Assembly (NCBI GenBank): GCA_019677205.1
Contig: JAAMXY010000670.1
Location: forward strand, 1 to 17,978
Source: Pinguiococcus pyrenoidosus
Taxonomy: Eukaryota; Sar; Pinguiophyceae; Pinguiochrysidales; Pinguiochrysidaceae
Length of the DNA stretch: 17,978 nt
Reading direction: 5' to 3'
Position 1 is the first letter of the stretch, and every line of letters begins with the position of its first letter. This document shows positions 15,485-17,978 of the stretch, piece by piece. Below the pieces are notes generated by a model. It was not told where the DNA came from and did no database searches. It saw only the letters and a list, made by a program, of their open reading frames with translations. A program made the position numbers and the translations under genes.

Positions 15485-17978
15485 TTAAATCCCAACAACT
15501 GTGAAAGCTGCCCAATACTTCGGGTCCACATACTTTGACGACGCCTTTTTGAGACGAAGCACATCTTCCATCAACAACTCAACAGCATACACGTCTTTCT
15601 TGTCCTTGATCAGGTGTTCGCGTGCGGCATCGCACATCGCGAACAGCTCATCGGCGCTTAGGCCTTCCACTGCAGCAGCCTCGAGCCCAAGGAAGTCGCG
15701 AACTCGCTGTCGCACGCCTTCGTGATGGCTGCAGCTAAGCCAGCTTCGCGCCGTCTCCGCCCAAGCGTCTGCCGTGTCTACAGGATCTCCACGCTTTTTC
15801 CATGCTTCGTAGAACATCCCCATGAGCTCCGAAGTACTCCAATTATCCACTTCCCAGAGACTCGTGACGACGGACCCTACTCCTCTGAGAAGGAAGCCGC
15901 GCGCAGCTCCAAAGACACCCTCCGCCATCACTTCGCCCAACCCCGTCTCACAGGCTGACAGCACGACGAGGGCACTCCGAAGATCGAGGCCTGCTGCCAT
16001 GTGAGCCGTCAGCACCGCATCCTCATGGCTACCGCCGCTGAAGGCCAAGCCGCTGCGGTCGCCAACTTGCGGATCGACAAAGCCATGCGTCGCGAGATGG
16101 ATGACTCCTCTGGTCGCTTCCAGCCGGCTCATGACTTCAGCTAGCGTCGCATCACGCCCTGAAAGGATACGCTCATGTGGCACGCCCAGAATGTCAGCGA
16201 CCACCTTTGCTTCATCTTCCGCGTAAAACAACGGTGGCAACGGGCCAGCACTTCGACGAAGCAACCGCGAAGCAGAAACTCGAATACGCCGGACGAGAGA
16301 GCGGGCAGAAACCCGGCATCTCTCCTTGGTGTCTCCCATCTGCACTTCATATCGCCCCGTCTCATCCAGTTCAACGTCTGTAACGGTGCAGTATCGAAGG
16401 CGGCTCAGCATGGCAGGCTGAAGCACTGGACATCCGTCTTCCAGGACAGCCGCTCCATCGCCTTTGACCAACTTTGGGTACCAATCCCGCATCGGAATCG
16501 CTCGTTCTTCTCCAAGCTCGAGAATGTGCACGAAATGAGGTTCCGCCCTTGACCGTTCAGAGAGCCGAGCATGCATCCATCTGTTGTCCACTTTGACTCG
16601 CGCCTGATCATCCAACATCGCATCCCAGCTTGCCAGTGTCACCTCGTACTTCCCAGTTTCATCCTTCCTCGCCGTGACGATACACTCCGCGCCGTCAGTT
16701 GACGCTCCTGCGTCGTAACGATCCACCGTATTTGGGAGCAATATGGCAGCGCTGCCAACTGCAATGTCTGAGCTCATCACCGGCATCTCTAGACGCCAAC
16801 CCGAGTAGCTTGGATTGCCAACCACAACACTTGATGCGAGATTCAGTTCCTCTGGCTCATCTTTGCGTTCAAGAAGATTGTAGAGAATGCGTAGCGAGGG
16901 AACGACGGACACAACAAAATCTTGGATCAGGTATCGCCCATCGTCATTCTGCAGCGCCGCGAATGGGACCTTGGACATGCCTGCTGCCGTGTCTGGCAAC
17001 AGAATCAGTCGAGAGATCCCTTTCAGAAGATCTGCAATGGGAGCAATGTAGAGCTTGTACAGCGCTCTCAAGTCCATCTTCGAAACGTCATTCTGGCCTC
17101 TGGTAGCTGCAGACCGGATGGCCTCAGGTCGCCAGCTTAGGTCGACACCGCGCTCTTCATCGTCTCGGGCGGTCTTGTTGTCTCCGGACAAGAATCCGGT
17201 CTCGCTCTGCTTCTTCACTTCCTCTGCTCCTTTCGCTTTATCGCTGATATCCTTTGCGACGTCTAAAATACCGACTGATCTGTGCTGGCAGATGGTCGTC
17301 CTAGCAGTTCGGTGCTCTTCGGACTCGGACTCGCTTATCACGTATACGTTCAACATTGCAGTGTTGGCGTCATAAGAATAGACAACGATCGCGCTGCCCA
17401 TCCTCATTGCGCAAGCCTTCAACAATCCGACATCAAGCGATTTCTGTTCCTCTTGAGAAAGAGCTTTGAATAAGCCGCGGGCTCGCCAGGCATCCGCAGC
17501 TAGCATGGCATTGTCGTACTCGTCAATTTCAAGGTATGCACGTTCTAGCGCCTTAGATGTTCGCTGCTGGCTCTGCAGAAACGTCGCTTGCTCGCGCCCG
17601 CTTTCCAACGTGTCCCAGATCTGCTGGAAGCAGGCCAGGCTCTGCTTATAGTACTCGATGGCGCGCCGGGGCTCTCCCAGTGAGACGTAGCACCCACCAA
17701 TGTTGTTGAGCGTCACGCCTTCACCACTGCGGTCCTGCGTCTCTTTGCGGATCTCCAGGCTCTGTTCGTAGTACTCGATGGCGCGCCGGGGCTTTCCCAG
17801 CTCAGCATAGCGGTTGCCGAGGCCCAGGAGCGTTTGACCTTCGCCACGGCGGTCCTGCGTCTCTTTGCAGATCTCCAGGCTCTGCTCGTAGTACTCGATG
17901 GCGCGCCAGGGCTCGGCCAGGTCGGAGTAGCAGCTGCCGAGGTTGTTGAGCGTCGTGCCTTCGCCACGGCGGTCCTGC
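15485..17978 (-). CDS. TPR-CHAT (caspase-family-like) protein with insertion in CHAT; N-terminus beyond window
   Basis: The frame is open from the right edge to the stop at 15485-15487. Numbering here starts at the GTG codon at 17716. At least three 40-residue TPRs (AIEYYEQSLEI type) lie at the edge. A helical linker follows (ALERAYLEIDEYDNAML). The CHAT domain has ILLPDTAAGMSKVPFAAL, GNPSYSG, HLATHG (16082-16099, catalytic His544) and LSACETG (15941-15961, catalytic Cys589), then GAARGFLLRGVGSVVTSLWEV and the usual closing YWAAF. The dyad is intact, so it is probably an active cysteine protease. CHAT belongs to the caspase-like clan (separase, bacterial effector proteases); TPRs sense partners. 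Between GNPSYSG and the PLPPLFYAEDEAKVVADIL element, where CHAT normally has a short loop, about 184 residues (307-490) are inserted. No ATG start is visible in the window, because the gene begins further right. Confidence 0.95.
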   Translation of the reverse strand, partial: QDRRGEGTTLNNLGSCYSDLAEPWRAIEYYEQSLEICKETQDRRGEGQTLLGLGNRYAELGKPRRAIEYYEQSLEIRKETQDRSGEGVTLNNIGGCYVSLGEPRRAIEYYKQSLACFQQIWDTLESGREQATFLQSQQRTSKALERAYLEIDEYDNAMLAADAWRARGLFKALSQEEQKSLDVGLLKACAMRMGSAIVVYSYDANTAMLNVYVISESESEEHRTARTTICQHRSVGILDVAKDISDKAKGAEEVKKQSETGFLSGDNKTARDDEERGVDLSWRPEAIRSAATRGQNDVSKMDLRALYKLYIAPIADLLKGISRLILLPDTAAGMSKVPFAALQNDDGRYLIQDFVVSVVPSLRILYNLLERKDEPEELNLASSVVVGNPSYSGWRLEMPVMSSDIAVGSAAILLPNTVDRYDAGASTDGAECIVTARKDETGKYEVTLASWDAMLDDQARVKVDNRWMHARLSERSRAEPHFVHILELGEERAIPMRDWYPKLVKGDGAAVLEDGCPVLQPAMLSRLRYCTVTDVELDETGRYEVQMGDTKERCRVSARSLVRRIRVSASRLLRRSAGPLPPLFYAEDEAKVVADILGVPHERILSGRDATLAEVMSRLEATRGVIHLATHGFVDPQVGDRSGLAFSGGSHEDAVLTAHMAAGLDLRSALVVLSACETGLGEVMAEGVFGAARGFLLRGVGSVVTSLWEVDNWSTSELMGMFYEAWKKRGDPVDTADAWAETARSWLSCSHHEGVRQRVRDFLGLEAAAVEGLSADELFAMCDAAREHLIKDKKDVYAVELLMEDVLRLKKASSKYVDPKYWAAFTVVGI
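17618..17978 (-). repeat. TPR array, 120-bp coding period
   Basis: The string GTACTCGATGGCGCGCC recurs at 17651, 17771 and 17891, exactly 120 bp apart, encoding the RAIEYYEQSL part of each TPR. Copies are nearly identical in DNA, pointing to recent expansion. The array continues past the window. Confidence 0.95.

Noticed and set aside
1-17978. Bacterial origin of the window
   Set aside because: TPR-CHAT can suggest bacteria, but GT-AG introns, a MAP kinase kinase, a copia element and LRRK-type domain order indicate eukaryotic nuclear DNA.

Overview
The window looks like nuclear DNA of a compact-genome protist or alga. Three introns of about 80-110 bp carry GT-AG borders. The kinases are of eukaryotic types, one of them resembling plant/algal MKK3. 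A decayed Ty1/copia retroelement is present, and two very long coding regions have no intron at all. The base composition is moderately GC-rich. The sequence alone does not fix the lineage: a red alga, stramenopile, dinoflagellate or other protist all remain possible.

Layout. (1) 1-5322, minus strand: an uninterrupted, left-truncated gene for a giant Roco protein, with about 25 ankyrin repeats, a Roc GTPase, a COR domain and the first strand of a protein kinase. (2) 5323-6279: intergenic space between this gene and the divergently transcribed next one. (3) 6280-8172, plus strand: a protein with a hydrophobic, helical N-terminus (HeLo/MLKL 4-helix-bundle-like in layout) and a kinase-like domain that has lost the DFG Asp and probably the VAIK Lys. 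(4) 8836-9560, minus: a small two-exon SAM-methyltransferase-like gene with a signal-peptide-like start. (5) 9984-11461, minus: a three-exon MAP kinase kinase (MKK3-like). (6) 11462-13750: mostly non-coding, with a copia RNase H relic, a possible solo LTR and short repeats. (7) 13751-15301, plus: an unfamiliar protein with a long hydrophobic core that resembles the tail module of some Roco/COR proteins. (8) 15485 to the right edge, minus: a TPR-CHAT protein with an intact His/Cys dyad and a large insertion inside the CHAT domain.

How they may work together. Four genes (Roco kinase, helical-bundle pseudokinase, hydrophobic Roco-tail-like protein, TPR-CHAT protease) belong to, or resemble, classes used in regulated cell death and innate immunity in other eukaryotes: sensor scaffolds with ANK/TPR repeats, a nucleotide switch, a CHAT protease and MLKL/HeLo-type executioners. 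Their proximity suggests, but does not prove, a cell-death or immunity neighbourhood. The MAP kinase kinase could be a coincidental neighbour or part of the signalling. All functional links are inference from domains and position.
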